Shown: positions 27,715-38,307, numbered from the stretch's first letter. The stretch is 64,000 nt of DNA from Streptococcus pneumoniae (GCF_001457635.1 NZ_LN831051.1:1798001-1862000), one strand, 5' to 3'. Notes: generated from the sequence alone by a model not told the origin. Made by a program: numbers and translations.

Positions 27715-28926
27715 TTATACCAATTTATCTAAGAAACTTTCCCCAATCATAGCAGTTTCCACACCAAAGTTATCGGCAACAGTCGCTGAAATATCTGCAA
27801 AATGTCCTACTGGAATGAGACCATTTCCTTTAAAGGCAGGGCTATAGGCCAACAATGGAATATATTCCCGAGTGTGATCCGTTCCTGCATACGTTGGGTC
27901 ATTTCCATGGTCCGCAGTAATCAAGAGAAGGTCATTCTCTCTCATAGCTGCGATAATTTCAGGTAAGCGTTCATCAAACTCATGCAAGCAATCACGGTAA
28001 CCGTGAGCATTACGACGATGGCCGTAAAGGGCATCAAAGTCAACTAGGTTTGTGAATGAGAATCCTTTTTCAAACTCAGCAAGTCCCATAGTCTTCAATA
28101 GTGTATCAATTCCATGACTATTTGACTTGTTGTGACCCATGTCATGGTTGATACCAGCACCGTTAAAGATATCGTTGATTTTACCCACAGCATAAGTATC
28201 GATACCAGCCTCATTCAATTTATCCAAAACAGTTGGGGAAAATGGAGATACAGCCAAGTCACGACGGTTTGCCGTACGAGTGAAGTTACCTGGTTCACCT
28301 ACATAAGGGCGAGCAATGATGCGACCAAGAAGGGCAGGACGCTCAAGGGTAATCGAACGAGCGTATTCACAGATACGGTACAATTCATCCAAAGGAATAA
28401 TGTCTTCGTGGGCAGCAATCTGCAAAACAGGGTCAGCTGAAGTATAGATAATCAACTCTCCAGTTTCCATCTGACGTGGTCCAAAATCATCGATAACAGC
28501 CGTTCCTGAATAAGGTTTGTTGGCTTCACGAATAACCTTGCGTCCTGAGAATTCTTCGATTTTTGTCAGGATTTCTTCTGGGAATCCGTTCCAGAAAGTA
28601 TCGAAAGGCTCAGTAATGTTGAGTCCCATAATTTCCCAGTGTCCAGTCATAGTATCCTTACCAAGAGATACTTCCTCTAATTTTGTTGCATATCCAGTTG
28701 GATTGCTTTCAGCTGCTACAGTCTTAAGAGGAGTTTCACGAGGAATATTTCCAAGACCTATTTTAGCCATGTTTGGGACATTCAAACCAACTGTTTTTGA
28801 AATGTGTCCCAGTGTGTCAGAAGCTCCATCTGGAACCCCTGCATTGACAAAGTTATTAGCATCTGGTGCTGCACCGATTCCTACAGAATCCAGTACCACC
28901 AAATGAATACGATTAAATTTAGACAT
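27715..28926 (-). CDS. deoB: phosphopentomutase
   Basis: Interconverts (deoxy)ribose-1-phosphate and (deoxy)ribose-5-phosphate, linking nucleoside phosphorolysis to DeoC and RpiA. ATG 28926 ([20 protein letters not shown]) gives 403 residues, the family length; the longer frame upstream overlaps rpiA without reason. Metal sites of the alkaline-phosphatase superfamily are seen in [13 protein letters not shown], the Thr nucleophile region KDTMTGHWE and [19 protein letters not shown]. Confidence 0.97.
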   Translation of the reverse strand: MSKFNRIHLVVLDSVGIGAAPDANNFVNAGVPDGASDTLGHISKTVGLNVPNMAKIGLGNIPRETPLKTVAAESNPTGYATKLEEVSLGKDTMTGHWEIMGLNITEPFDTFWNGFPEEILTKIEEFSGRKVIREANKPYSGTAVIDDFGPRQMETGELIIYTSADPVLQIAAHEDIIPLDELYRICEYARSITLERPALLGRIIARPYVGEPGNFTRTANRRDLAVSPFSPTVLDKLNEAGIDTYAVGKINDIFNGAGINHDMGHNKSNSHGIDTLLKTMGLAEFEKGFSFTNLVDFDALYGHRRNAHGYRDCLHEFDERLPEIIAAMRENDLLLITADHGNDPTYAGTDHTREYIPLLAYSPAFKGNGLIPVGHFADISATVADNFGVETAMIGESFLDKLV

Positions 28927-28939
28927 CTTATGCCCCCTT

Positions 28940-29623
28940 CTATTTTCCTTTTTTTGAAGTTGAAATCTGAACTCCATCTCGTCCAGCAACGATTACCTTA
29001 TCCACCATTTGGTTGAATAAACCATGCTCCACAACACCAACGACATGGTCCAATTCTTGTCCAAAAGCAATTGGATTTTCAATGACATCCAAGGCGAGGT
29101 CAATGATAAAATTCTGCATATCCGTCACAAAACGTTGGCCGTCTTTTTCACGGAAACTTGGTTTGTAGCCAGCTCGTTCAAAATGACGAAAGACCTGCTC
29201 TGCACCATACTGAACCACTTCTACTGGCAATTTAAAAGCACCTAGTTTTTCGACCAGCTTGCTTTCATCCACCACCCAAATGTATTCTTTTGATGGTGTT
29301 GCGACCACCTTTTCCATGAGAAGGGCACCACCACCGCCTTTGATTCCATTAAACTGACTATCCACTTCATCCGCGCCATCAACCGTCACATCGACAAAGT
29401 CTACTTGGTCAATAGACTTGAGCGGGATATTAAGGCCTTCTGCCTGTTTAGTGGTCACACTAGAAGTTGTTACAGCTGTAATCTGCAATCCTTCTTCCTT
29501 GATACGACGACCGATTTCTTCGACAAAATAATAGGCAGTCGAGCCTGTTCCAAGTCCAACGACCATTCCATCGCTCACGAACTCAGCAGCCTTGATACCT
29601 GCCATTTTCTTCAGATTTTCCAC
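28940..29623 (-). CDS. rpiA: ribose-5-phosphate isomerase A
   Basis: Interconverts ribose-5-phosphate and ribulose-5-phosphate. I chose GTG 29623 ([20 protein letters not shown]) because GGAGG stands 7 nt before it, giving 227 residues; the longer frame has no ribosome binding site. Motifs [35 protein letters not shown] and [12 protein letters not shown] are intact. It opens the rpiA-deoB-DUF1697-punA unit, preceded by about 280 bases without a gene. Confidence 0.96.
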
Positions 29624-29904
29624 CGATTTACCTCCATCATTCTCAGTTCTTATTTTACTATGAAACCGCTTTTTATTCAAGTAAAAACATCAAATCTACA
29701 TTTTTCATCAATCTTTCTTTAAAAATATGCATTTTATTTTTACCAAACGAATAAAAATGAGTTTATCTTTTATGTATTTGATTTGTTCATCTCATTCCAG
29801 TTACAAAAACAAACTCTTAACTTTGATACGTCTAGTTTAGCCTTAAAGCAGGCGCATTTCAAGAATCATAAATTAAGAGAAGGAAGTAGATTTATCTGTC
29901 TATT

Positions 29905-30777
29905 TTAAACAAGTTTATCTTTGCTTACCCTATCTTGTTGACAAATAATTTTCATTATTTTGGGAAGATACCTGCTGATTTCCGTCGGTAAGACCACATA
30001 ATTTTCTTGAGATAGTTCTTGGGCTATGGCTGAATGAAGATGGGTCGCTACTGCCACACGCTCGTAGAGACTGGCCTGTCGGAATTGGCCTACAAATCCT
30101 GCGATCATCCCAGCCAGAGTATCTCCCATTCCCCCAGTCGCCTGATAAGGACCACCAACCTGTAACTGGTAATAATCAGATTGGCCAACTTCCCAAATAC
30201 GAGTAGCTGGGCCTTTCTCCACCAAAATTGTTCCTTGAGGGAAGGAAGTCAGAACACTAGCCGTTGCATCTTCCTTTTGCTTTTCAATCGTAATTCCAGA
30301 TAATTTTTCCCATTCTTTTTGGTGAGGAGTTAGGATAAGCTGGCTTGAGGGAAATGACAAACTTGTCCTAGCAAGAATGGTCAAGGCACCTCCGTCTACA
30401 ATCAAAATCTGATTTTGGCTTAAATTAACAAAGACCTGTTTTACTAGATTTTCTCCAGAAGCATCGTCTCGTAAACCAGGCCCCAGCAAGATAACTTCTG
30501 CCTTCTCCAATTGCTCTTTTAACAATTGCTGGTCTTGAAGAGAAAAGGCCATAGGCTCAGGTAAATGGCTGTGCAGAGCCGGGATATTTTCCCTGTCCGT
30601 TCCAACGGTCACCAATCCTGCACCGCTTTTTACAGCTGCTAAAGCAGCCATGATGATGGCACCTCCATAAGGATAAGTACCACCAAGCAGCAGCAGACGA
30701 CCATAATCTCCTTTATGACTTGAACGAGAACGTTCAATAATAACTTTTTCTAGTAAGGTTTGATTAATCACTTTCAT
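29905..30777 (-). CDS. nnrD: ADP-dependent NAD(P)H-hydrate dehydratase
   Basis: Repairs hydrated NADH and NADPH (the S epimer) using ADP or ATP; ribokinase-like fold. The 290-residue chain corresponds to the C-terminal half of E. coli NnrD (YjeF) and has no epimerase domain. Visible motifs are RLLLLGGTYPYGGAIIMAAL, ILTPHQKEWEKLSG and the nucleotide and catalytic loop YQATGGMGDTLAGMIAGF. It is transcribed from a -10 (TATAAT, 30803-30798) that abuts the folD terminator. Confidence 0.92.
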   Translation of the reverse strand: MKVINQTLLEKVIIERSRSSHKGDYGRLLLLGGTYPYGGAIIMAALAAVKSGAGLVTVGTDRENIPALHSHLPEPMAFSLQDQQLLKEQLEKAEVILLGPGLRDDASGENLVKQVFVNLSQNQILIVDGGALTILARTSLSFPSSQLILTPHQKEWEKLSGITIEKQKEDATASVLTSFPQGTILVEKGPATRIWEVGQSDYYQLQVGGPYQATGGMGDTLAGMIAGFVGQFRQASLYERVAVATHLHSAIAQELSQENYVVLPTEISRYLPKIMKIICQQDRVSKDKLV

Positions 30778-30807
30778 CCTTTTTCCCTCTCACTTTTATT
30801 ATACAAC

Positions 30808-30833
30808 AAAAAGGAGACGCAGACCTCCTTTTG
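30808..30833 (-). terminator. folD terminator
   Basis: AAAAGGAG/CTCCTTTTT hairpin with a T5 tail on the minus strand. The tail runs directly into the -10 region of nnrD. Confidence 0.75.
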
Positions 30834-30918
30834 TAATCTTATATCTAAAATTTAATATTCATTTCTGCCATTTTAGATATAGCTATAGAAAATACACTCT
30901 ATTAATCGAATGTTTCTC

Positions 30919-31776
30919 TTATTTTCTATCCAATGTCCGAAGTGCTGCTTGATAAGTTTGCTCCATCAGCATGGTAATGGTCATAGGACCGACACCTCCA
31001 GGGACTGGCGTGATATGGCTAGCAAGTGGTGCAACTGCCTCATAATCAACATCTCCACAGAGCTTCCCATTTTCATCTCGGTTCATCCCAACGTCAATGA
31101 CAACCGCACCTGGTTTGACAAAGTCAGCAGTCACAAACTTGGCGCGGCCGATTGCGACTACAAGAATATCTGCTTTAGCAGCCACCTTGGCAAGATTATG
31201 AGTTCGTGAGTGGGCCAAGGTTACTGTCGCATTTTTAGCCAAAAGAAGCTGAGCCATAGGTTTTCCAACGATATTTGAACGACCGATTACGACCGCATTT
31301 TTACCTTCCAAGTCAATCCCATATTCATGAAACATTTCCATAATTCCTGCAGGTGTCGAGGGAATCATGACTGGATGTCCAGACCAAAGACGTCCCATGT
31401 TTAGGGGATGGAAACCATCCACATCCTTTTCTGGGTCAATGGCTAATAAAACCGCCTCTTCATCGATATGTTTTGGTAATGGCAACTGGACCAAAATCCC
31501 ATGCCAAGCTGGATCCTGATTATATTTAGCAATCAGGTCTAACAATTCCTCTTGAGTAATGGTCTCTGGAACTCGCACTACTTCGCTACGGGAACCAGCC
31601 GCAAGAGCTGACCTCTCCTTGTTGCGAACGTAGACTTGGCTGGCTGGATTATCCCCAACCAAAATCACTACCAAACCAGGCACTAGAGCTGTTTCTTCCT
31701 TTAATTTTGCAGTCTTTTCAGCCAACTGCCCCTGCAATTTGGCCGCTAAAGCTTTCCCATCAATAATCTGTGTCAT
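30919..31776 (-). CDS. folD: bifunctional methylenetetrahydrofolate dehydrogenase/cyclohydrolase
   Basis: Converts 5,10-methylene-THF to 10-formyl-THF through methenyl-THF in one-carbon metabolism, supplying purine synthesis. ATG 31776 ([20 protein letters not shown]) gives 285 residues. Family signatures are [34 protein letters not shown] (NADP site) and [19 protein letters not shown]. The catalytic Lys is in [12 protein letters not shown]. Confidence 0.97.
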   Translation of the reverse strand: MTQIIDGKALAAKLQGQLAEKTAKLKEETALVPGLVVILVGDNPASQVYVRNKERSALAAGSRSEVVRVPETITQEELLDLIAKYNQDPAWHGILVQLPLPKHIDEEAVLLAIDPEKDVDGFHPLNMGRLWSGHPVMIPSTPAGIMEMFHEYGIDLEGKNAVVIGRSNIVGKPMAQLLLAKNATVTLAHSRTHNLAKVAAKADILVVAIGRAKFVTADFVKPGAVVIDVGMNRDENGKLCGDVDYEAVAPLASHITPVPGGVGPMTITMLMEQTYQAALRTLDRK

Positions 31777-31929
31777 ATCACTTCTCTTTTCTTTCAAATA
31801 TCTTCCATTATACCAAAAACTGCTAGTGCCCTCTAACACTTCTTTCCTAGGTTATCCTATAGTTTCAAACTATAAGAAAAAGCTCTGGTTGAACTTTTCA
31901 CTAATCTTGTCTTGAAATTTTAAAATAGA

Positions 31930-32664
31930 TTATAAAACCTTACTCAAGAAATCTTTAGTCCGTTGTTCTTGGGTTTGTTCAAAAATCTGCTCAGGTGTCC
32001 CATCTTCAACAACCACACCGTCTGCCATAAAGATAACACGATCTGCCACCTCACGGGCAAATCCCATCTCATGTGTTACGATAACCATAGTCATCCCTGA
32101 CTTGGCAAGGTCTTGCATAACAGCCAATACCTCACCTACCATTTCAGGATCCAAGGCTGAAGTTGGTTCGTCAAAGAGCAAAACATCTGGTTCCATAGCC
32201 AACCCACGCGCGATGGCAATCCGTTGTTGCTGCCCACCCGACAGACTCTGTGGATAAGCGTCTGCCTTATCTGGCAAACCAACTTTTTCCAAAAGCTCTT
32301 GGGCTCTCTTCTCAGCAACTTCCCTGCTTTCACCTTTGGTCTTGATAGGTGACAAGGTAATATTTTCAATCACAGTCATATTAGGAAAGAGGTTAAATTG
32401 TTGGAAAACCATGCCCATCTTCTCACGCATGGCAAACAAGTCATTCTTCTTGTCCGTAATATCGACTCCCTCAAAGATAACCTTCCCCTTGGTTGCTTCC
32501 TCCAACAAATTCATAGAGCGAAGCAAGGTAGATTTCCCACTCCCTGAAGGACCGATGATAACGACAACTTCTCCTCTTTTAATCTCGAGGTTGATTCCCT
32601 TCAATACTTCATTCTTTCCAAAAGATTTATGTAAATTTTCAATTTTTATCAAGGTTTCTGTCAT
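31930..32664 (-). CDS. glnQ: polar amino-acid ABC transporter ATP-binding protein
   Basis: A 244-residue ATPase of the GlnQ/HisP class with Walker [22 protein letters not shown]-loop [12 protein letters not shown], signature [18 protein letters not shown] and Walker [15 protein letters not shown]. It overlaps the permease gene by 1 nt. No binding-protein gene is adjacent, so the substrate (glutamine or another polar amino acid) cannot be fixed here. Confidence 0.9.
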   Translation of the reverse strand: MTETLIKIENLHKSFGKNEVLKGINLEIKRGEVVVIIGPSGSGKSTLLRSMNLLEEATKGKVIFEGVDITDKKNDLFAMREKMGMVFQQFNLFPNMTVIENITLSPIKTKGESREVAEKRAQELLEKVGLPDKADAYPQSLSGGQQQRIAIARGLAMEPDVLLFDEPTSALDPEMVGEVLAVMQDLAKSGMTMVIVTHEMGFAREVADRVIFMADGVVVEDGTPEQIFEQTQEQRTKDFLSKVL

Positions 32665-33353
32665 TATTTCTTATCTCCTTGTCCCATATGTTTTTCAAAA
32701 GCTTTCAAGGCTACTGTCAGAATAGAGGTCATAATCAAGTAATAAAATGCTGCAAATAAAAGCGGTGTTAAAGGTAGATAGGTTGTTGTAGAAACTGTTG
32801 TAGCCCCATTCCACAACTCCATGACCCCAATAGCTGATAAGAGGGAGCTGTCCTTGATAATGGTGATAAATTCGTTCCCCAATGCTGGCAAGATATTTTT
32901 GATTGCTTGTGGCAAAATCACATAACGCATCGCATTTTTAGGACGAATCCCTAGCGAATAAGCCGCCTCTAGCTGACCTTTTGGAACCGCATTGATTCCG
33001 GCACGAACAGTCTCCGAAACATAAGCACCACTATTCATAGAGATAATCAAAATCCCTGGAATCAGACGCGAAAAATCAACACCTAAAATTCCAATCTGAA
33101 TAGTCGGAGCATTGATATGCATAAGAGCAAAGGCAATCATAATTTGAACCATCATCGGTGTCCCACGGAAAATCCAAACGTACAAGTTGGCCAACCAAAC
33201 AAGCGGTTTAAACTTTGAACGTTGCCCAAAAGCCAAGACAACACCCAAAATAGTTCCCAAAAAGATAACACAGATAGAAATAAGAATCGTCACAACAGCC
33301 CCATAGTTAAAATAAGGTAAATACTTAGGTAAAAAAGAAAAATTCATAGTCAC
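32664..33353 (-). CDS. glnP: polar amino-acid ABC transporter permease
   Basis: A 229-residue permease of the HisM/GlnP class with about five spans and the ATPase contact loop [20 protein letters not shown]. Unlike the GlnP fusions of lactococci, it carries no periplasmic-type binding domain. The binding protein must therefore be encoded elsewhere or shared. It faces DUF1797 divergently. Confidence 0.9.
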   Translation of the reverse strand: MTMNFSFLPKYLPYFNYGAVVTILISICVIFLGTILGVVLAFGQRSKFKPLVWLANLYVWIFRGTPMMVQIMIAFALMHINAPTIQIGILGVDFSRLIPGILIISMNSGAYVSETVRAGINAVPKGQLEAAYSLGIRPKNAMRYVILPQAIKNILPALGNEFITIIKDSSLLSAIGVMELWNGATTVSTTTYLPLTPLLFAAFYYLIMTSILTVALKAFEKHMGQGDKK

Positions 33354-33536
33354 ACTGCTTTCTAAAATAGAATACTGTATGATTATAACATGTTTTGAAT
33401 TAAAATTTAAATTTTTTATCCAATTTATTTAAAAATCTTTAAACTAGCAGAATTAGCGAGAAATCTTAGTTTTTTCTAGTCAAGTTGGCCTCCTTTATGG
33501 TAAAATAGTAACGATAAGAAATGAAGGAGAATCAAA

Positions 33537-33767
33537 ATGGAATCACATTTGGTTAGAATCATCAACCGCCTTGAAGCAATGGCAAACGATGGCGGAAATT
33601 TAAAACGTAATTTTGAACGCGAAGGAGTTGTTGTTGCAGAAGTTGCGTACAGCCACGACGAAGAAAACGGCCCAATCTTTACCCTTCGTGACGTAGAAGA
33701 TCGCGAAACGTATACGTTTGATAGCATTGACTTAATCGCAATGGAAATTTACGAACTTCTCTACTAA
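33537..33767 (+). CDS. DUF1797 family protein (YkuJ-like)
   Basis: A 76-residue acidic protein (MESHLVRIINRLEAMANDGG...ENGPIFTLRDVEDRETYTF) of the YkuJ/DUF1797 family, which is conserved in Firmicutes with no known activity. A GAAGGAGAATCAAA ribosome binding site and an extended -10 (TGG TAAAAT, 33498-33506) precede it. It stands alone. Confidence 0.85.
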   Translation: MESHLVRIINRLEAMANDGGNLKRNFEREGVVVAEVAYSHDEENGPIFTLRDVEDRETYTFDSIDLIAMEIYELLY

Positions 33768-33898
33768 TCTAAAACAAGCTGGGATTGTCCCTGCATGTCT
33801 AAGTAAAATCCTTTTTGTCTCACAAATAGGATTTTTTTATAGTCCAAATTCACAAAAATTTTCATTGTAACAACTTCTCAAAGCTTCAATCTTTTTAC

Positions 33899-33926
33899 TT
33901 GCTTTACACCCCAATCCTGTTATAAT
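33899..33926 (+). promoter_or_regulatory. clpE promoter
   Basis: TTGCTT (33899-33904), a 16-bp spacer and TATAAT (33921-33926) with TG just upstream. The CtsR operator follows at once. Confidence 0.7.
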
Positions 33927-33938
33927 GAGAGTATAGAA

Positions 33939-33955
33939 TTTGACTATTTTTGACC
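33939..33955 (+). promoter_or_regulatory. CtsR operator of clpE
   Basis: TTTGACTATTTTTGACC; on the other strand GGTCAAA-AAT-AGTCAAA, matching the CtsR heptad direct repeat with a 3-bp spacer. It lies 13 bp after the -10, so bound CtsR would block early transcription. Heat or protein stress should relieve it. Confidence 0.88.
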
Positions 33956-33995
33956 TTTAAACAAGTCAGGCTAAAGAAAGAAATGAGGTAGATGT

Positions 33996-36254
33996 ATGCT
34001 TTGTCAAAACTGTAAAATTAACGACTCAACAATTCATCTTTACACCAATCTCAATGGAAAACAAAAACAAATTGACCTCTGTCAAAACTGCTATAAGATT
34101 ATCAAAACAGATCCTAACAATAGCCTCTTCAAAGGTATGACGGATCTGAACAATCGTGACTTCGATCCCTTTGGTGATTTCTTCAATGATCTAAACAATT
34201 TCAGACCTTCTAGCAATACTCCTCCTATTCCCCCAACCCAATCAGGTGGAGGTTACGGTGGAAACGGCGGTTATGGTTCCCAAAATCGTGGATCTGCTCA
34301 AACTCCGCCACCTAGCCAAGAAAAAGGCCTGCTGGAAGAATTTGGTATTAATGTAACTGAAATTGCCCGTCGTGGAGACATTGACCCCGTTATTGGGCGC
34401 GACGATGAGATTATCCGTGTCATCGAGATTCTCAATCGTAGAACGAAGAATAATCCTGTCCTTATCGGTGAACCTGGTGTCGGAAAAACGGCCGTTGTCG
34501 AAGGTCTAGCTCAGAAAATTGTCGATGGCGATGTGCCACATAAACTCCAAGGTAAACAAGTCATCCGTCTGGATGTGGTTAGCTTAGTTCAAGGAACGGG
34601 GATTCGAGGACAATTTGAAGAACGCATGCAAAAACTCATGGAAGAAATTCGCAAACGTGAAGACATCATCCTCTTTATCGATGAAATCCATGAAATTGTT
34701 GGTGCTGGTTCTGCGAGTGATGGTAATATGGACGCAGGAAATATCCTCAAGCCAGCCCTTGCTCGTGGAGAACTGCAACTAGTCGGTGCTACTACCCTCA
34801 ATGAATACCGTATCATTGAAAAGGATGCTGCCCTCGAGCGTCGTATGCAGCCTGTTAAAGTCGATGAACCAACGGTGGATGAAACAATCACTATTCTCAA
34901 AGGGATTCAAAAGAAATACGAAGATTACCACCACGTTCAATATACCGATGCTGCGATTGAAGCAGCTGCAACTCTTTCCAATCGCTACATCCAAGATCGC
35001 TTCTTGCCTGACAAGGCCATTGACCTCCTAGATGAAGCTGGTTCTAAGATGAACTTGACCTTGAATTTTGTGGATCCTAAAGTAATTGATCAGCGCTTGA
35101 TTGAGGCTGAAAATCTCAAGTCTCAAGCTACACGAGAAGAAGATTTTGAGAAGGCGGCCTACTTCCGCGACCAGATTGCCAAGTATAAGGAAATGCAAAA
35201 GAAAAAGATCACAGACCAGGATACTCCTATCATCAGCGAGAAAACTATTGAGCACATTATCGAGCAGAAAACCAATATCCCTGTTGGTGATTTGAAAGAG
35301 AAAGAACAATCTCAACTCATCCATCTAGCCGAAGATCTCAAGTCTCATGTTATTGGCCAAGATGATGCAGTCGATAAGATTGCCAAGGCTATTCGCCGTA
35401 ATCGTGTCGGACTTGGTACCCCTAACCGCCCAATCGGAAGCTTCCTCTTCGTTGGGCCAACTGGTGTCGGTAAGACAGAACTTTCCAAACAACTGGCTAT
35501 CGAACTTTTTGGTTCTGCTGATAGTATGATTCGCTTTGATATGAGTGAATACATGGAAAAACATAGTGTGGCTAAGTTGGTCGGCGCTCCTCCAGGTTAT
35601 GTTGGCTATGATGAGGCTGGTCAATTAACTGAAAAAGTTCGCCACAATCCATATTCTCTCATCCTTCTCGATGAAGTGGAAAAAGCTCACCCAGATGTTA
35701 TGCACATGTTTCTTCAAGTCTTGGACGATGGTCGTTTGACAGACGGGCAAGGACGCACCGTTAGCTTCAAGGATGCCATCATTATCATGACCTCAAATGC
35801 AGGTACAGGAAAGACCGAAGCTAGCGTTGGATTTGGTGCTGCTAGAGAAGGACGTACCAATTCTGTCCTCGGTGAACTCGGTAACTTCTTTAGCCCAGAG
35901 TTTATGAACCGTTTTGATGGCATTATCGAATTTAAGGCTCTCAGCAAGGATAACCTCCTTCAGATTGTCGAGCTCATGCTAGCAGATGTTAACAAGCGCC
36001 TCTCTAGCAACAACATTCGTTTGGATGTAACTGACAAGGTCAAGGAAAAGTTGGTTGACCTAGGTTATGATCCAAAAATGGGAGCACGCCCACTTCGTCG
36101 GACTATTCAAGACTATATTGAGGACACAATCACTGACTACTACCTTGAAAATCCAAGCGAAAAAGATCTCAAAGCAGTTATGACTAGCAAGGGAAACATT
36201 CAGATTAAATCTGCCAAAAAAGCTGAAGTTAAAAGTTCTGAAAAAGAAAAATAA
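33996..36254 (+). CDS. clpE: Clp protease ATP-binding subunit ClpE
   Basis: AAA+ unfoldase that works with ClpP and helps resolve aggregates under heat stress. Its 752 residues hold an N-terminal zinc finger of four Cys ([10 protein letters not shown] and DLCQNCYK), a Gly/Pro-rich linker ([17 protein letters not shown]), a first AAA domain ([18 protein letters not shown]), an UVR-like coiled segment around residue 390, a second AAA domain ([20 protein letters not shown]) and a C-terminal D2-small domain ([17 protein letters not shown]). The zinc finger separates it from ClpC. It is controlled by CtsR through the upstream operator. Confidence 0.97.
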   Translation: MLCQNCKINDSTIHLYTNLNGKQKQIDLCQNCYKIIKTDPNNSLFKGMTDLNNRDFDPFGDFFNDLNNFRPSSNTPPIPPTQSGGGYGGNGGYGSQNRGSAQTPPPSQEKGLLEEFGINVTEIARRGDIDPVIGRDDEIIRVIEILNRRTKNNPVLIGEPGVGKTAVVEGLAQKIVDGDVPHKLQGKQVIRLDVVSLVQGTGIRGQFEERMQKLMEEIRKREDIILFIDEIHEIVGAGSASDGNMDAGNILKPALARGELQLVGATTLNEYRIIEKDAALERRMQPVKVDEPTVDETITILKGIQKKYEDYHHVQYTDAAIEAAATLSNRYIQDRFLPDKAIDLLDEAGSKMNLTLNFVDPKVIDQRLIEAENLKSQATREEDFEKAAYFRDQIAKYKEMQKKKITDQDTPIISEKTIEHIIEQKTNIPVGDLKEKEQSQLIHLAEDLKSHVIGQDDAVDKIAKAIRRNRVGLGTPNRPIGSFLFVGPTGVGKTELSKQLAIELFGSADSMIRFDMSEYMEKHSVAKLVGAPPGYVGYDEAGQLTEKVRHNPYSLILLDEVEKAHPDVMHMFLQVLDDGRLTDGQGRTVSFKDAIIIMTSNAGTGKTEASVGFGAAREGRTNSVLGELGNFFSPEFMNRFDGIIEFKALSKDNLLQIVELMLADVNKRLSSNNIRLDVTDKVKEKLVDLGYDPKMGARPLRRTIQDYIEDTITDYYLENPSEKDLKAVMTSKGNIQIKSAKKAEVKSSEKEK

Positions 36255-36260
36255 ATCCTA

Positions 36261-36302
36261 TAGAAAAGGAGTAGAAAATGAAATTTTTCTGCTTCTTTTT
36301 TT
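36261..36302 (+). terminator. clpE terminator
   Basis: AGAAAAGGAGTAGAAAA pairs imperfectly with TTTTTCTGCTTCTTTTTTT, 6 nt after the stop codon. Confidence 0.7.
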
Positions 36303-36352
36303 ACTAAAATAACTGTAATTTCTTGACAGCTTGCCCTTTGTCCATTATGATA

Positions 36353-36459
36353 TATAGTAGACTGAATCTGAAATAGTACGAAACAATTGCTAAAACATTT
36401 ATAGAAATTAATTTTACTTTCCCAATCGATTTGTTCTCATCTTATTTCAATCTGCTATA
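36353..36459 (+). repeat. RUP element (107 bp)
   Basis: TATAGTAGACTGAATCTGAA ... ATTTCAATCTGCTATA, exactly 107 bp, the canonical size of the repeat unit of pneumococcus. RUPs are thought to be moved by the IS630-Spn1 transposase. Its last TATA is shared with the left end of the IS630-Spn1 copy that follows. Confidence 0.9.
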
Positions 36460-37358
36460 GTCAATTGAAACAAGAGCAGGACAAAAGAGCCTCGTAAAAG
36501 GTATTGCAACAACTTGGTAATACCTTTTTGAGGTGCTTTTTGATATGAGCCCATGTTTTCTCAATAGGATTGTACTCAGGTGAGTAGGGAGGAAGAGGTA
36601 AAAGTTTATGCCCAAACTCCTCGCATAAAAGTTCTAACTTACCCATTCTATGGAATCTTGCATTATCCATAATAATAACCGATGGTGTGGTTAATGTTGG
36701 TAAGAGAAACTTCTGAAACCATGCTTCAAAAAAGTCGCTCGTCATCATCTCTTCGTAAGTCATTGGAGCGATTAACTCACCATTTGTTAGACCTGCAACC
36801 AAAGAAATCCTCTGATATCTTCTTCCAGATACTTTGCCTCTTCTTAACTGACCTTTTAATGAGCGACCATATTCTCGATAAAAATAAGTATCGAATCCTG
36901 TTTCATCAATCTAAACAGGTGCTAGGTGCTTTAAACTATTAAAATTCTTAAGAAATAAGGCTACTTTTTCTGGGTCTTGTTCATAGTAGGTGTGGTTCTT
37001 TTTTTTCGAGTGTAGCCCATAGCTTTGAGCGCATAGTGATGGTAGTTGGATGACAGCCAAATTCAGAAGCTATTTCAGTCAAATAAGCATCTGGATTGTC
37101 AGTAAGATAGTTTTTAAGTCTATCTCTATCAACTTTTCTTGGTTTTGTTCCTTTTACTTGGTGGTTTAGCTCTCCTGTTTTCTCTTTTAGCTTTAACCAG
37201 CCATAAATGGTATTACGTGAGATTTGGAAAACGTGTGATGCTTCTGTTATACTACCTGTTCGCTCACAATAAGAGAGAACTTTTTTACGAAAATCTATTG
37301 AATATGCCATAAGAAGATTATACCACATTGTGTACTATTTTTGGTTCATTTCACTATA
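36456..37358 (-). mobile_element. IS630-Spn1-like element, defective
   Basis: 903 bp between TATAGTCAATTGAAACAAGA and the inverted end (on the minus strand TATAGTGAAATGAACCAAAA), with TA target bases at each end. Two transposase frames lie on the minus strand. It abuts a RUP on the left and the promoter region of a NUDIX gene on the right. Confidence 0.88.
36461..37328 (-). pseudogene. IS630-Spn1-type transposase, two frames plus nonsense
   Basis: Frame 1 (37328-36981) has the N-terminal HTH (MAYSIDFRKKVLSYCERTGS, ISRNTIYGWLKLKEKTGELN). It runs into an A7 tract in GAAAAAAAG, where IS630-Spn1 elements shift frame. Frame 2 reads through EQDPEKVALFLKNF to PV, then TAG (36913-36911) where relatives have a sense codon, then IDETGFDTYFYREYG. 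It ends with the catalytic MDNARFH and SPEYNPIEKTWAHIKKHLKK. The TAG sits next to the first catalytic Asp, so the copy is dead. Confidence 0.82.
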
Positions 37359-37391
37359 ATAATAACGATACTAGATAATGAGGAAAATGCA

Positions 37392-37843
37392 ATGGCAAAC
37401 CCAACTTTCGGAGAAAAAAAGCGAATACAGACTATATTGCTCGCTATGGCGTATATGCAGTTATCCCTAATCCTGAACAAAAACAAATTGTTCTTGTTCA
37501 AGAACCAAATGGTGCTTGGTTCCTACCATGTGGAGAAATTGAAGCAGGTGAAAATCATCAGGAAGCCCTAAAGCGTGAGTTGATTGAAGAGCTTGGTTTC
37601 ACAGCAGAAATTGGTACCTATTACGGACAAGCTGACGAATATTTCTATTCTCGTCATCGTGATACCTACTACTACAATCCTGCCTACCTCTATGAAGCAA
37701 CTTCTTTCAAAGAAGTACAAAAGCCACTAGAAAACTTTAATCATATTGCCTGGTTCCCTATTGACGAGGCTATCCAAAACCTTAAACGTGGTAGCCATAA
37801 ATGGGCCATTGAATCTTGGAAAAAACAGCATAAGATTGACTAA
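37392..37843 (+). pseudogene. NUDIX hydrolase, frameshifted in an A-tract
   Basis: The start MANPTFGEKK (GAGGA ribosome binding site 8 nt upstream) reaches an A7 run at 37414-37420 and leaves frame. One more A would restore a 151-residue protein: YGVYAVIPNPEQKQIVLVQE..., then the complete NUDIX box GEIEAGENHQEALKRELIEE followed by LGF, ending WKKQHKID. The family hydrolyses nucleoside diphosphate-X compounds; the substrate here is unknown. The stop codon is fused to a BOX element. The rest of the protein shows no damage, so the lesion is recent, reversible or a sequencing error in a homopolymer. Confidence 0.8.
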
Positions 37844-37948
37844 TACTCTTCGAAAATAAAATTTAAACCACGTCAGCGTCGCCTTACCGTACTCAAGTAT
37901 AGCCTGCGGCTAGCTTCCTAGTTTGCTCTTTGATTTTCATTGAGTATA
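37843..37948 (+). repeat. BOX element (A-C, no full boxB)
   Basis: BoxA ATACTCTTCGAAAATAAAAT begins within the stop codon of the NUDIX gene. A short linker and boxC (CTTTGATTTTCATTGAGTAT) follow. Confidence 0.9.
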
Positions 37949-38007
37949 AATCAAGCGACTTTATTCAAAAAGTGCTATAATAGAATTAGAAAATCGGAGG
38001 AAATATT

Positions 38008-38307
38008 ATGAAGCTTATCAATACGACAAACTCACACTCGCAACTTGTAAAAAGTCAGCTAGAAAGTACCGATGCAACCCTTGTTGAGGTTTATTCTGCA
38101 GGGAATACAGATGTTATTTTTACCCAAGCTCCGCTTCACTATGAAATCCTCATCTCAAACAAACACCGTGCTATTCGTGAGCCTGAAATCGAAACCATTC
38201 AAGAATTTTTCTTGAAACGTAAAATTGATAAGACCTCTGTTGATGAAGCCAATATCAAGACACTCTACTCAGAGAAATTAATTGGAATTTCAATCCCAAT
38301 CAAGTAA
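38008..38307 (+). CDS. DUF1827 family protein
   Basis: A 99-residue protein (MKLINTTNSHSQLVKSQLES...ISIPIK) of the DUF1827 family, which is restricted to streptococci and relatives and has no known role. A strong CGGAGGAAATATT ribosome binding site precedes ATG 38008. An extended -10-like TGCTATAAT lies at 37972-37980. It is flanked by BOX on the left and an IS3 copy on the right. Confidence 0.82.
   Translation: MKLINTTNSHSQLVKSQLESTDATLVEVYSAGNTDVIFTQAPLHYEILISNKHRAIREPEIETIQEFFLKRKIDKTSVDEANIKTLYSEKLIGISIPIK

Noticed and set aside
29624..29904. Possible gene or small RNA between nnrD and rpiA
   Set aside because: The stretch is AT-rich with no ORF that has a ribosome binding site and no clear hairpin plus T-tract, so I see nothing firm in it.
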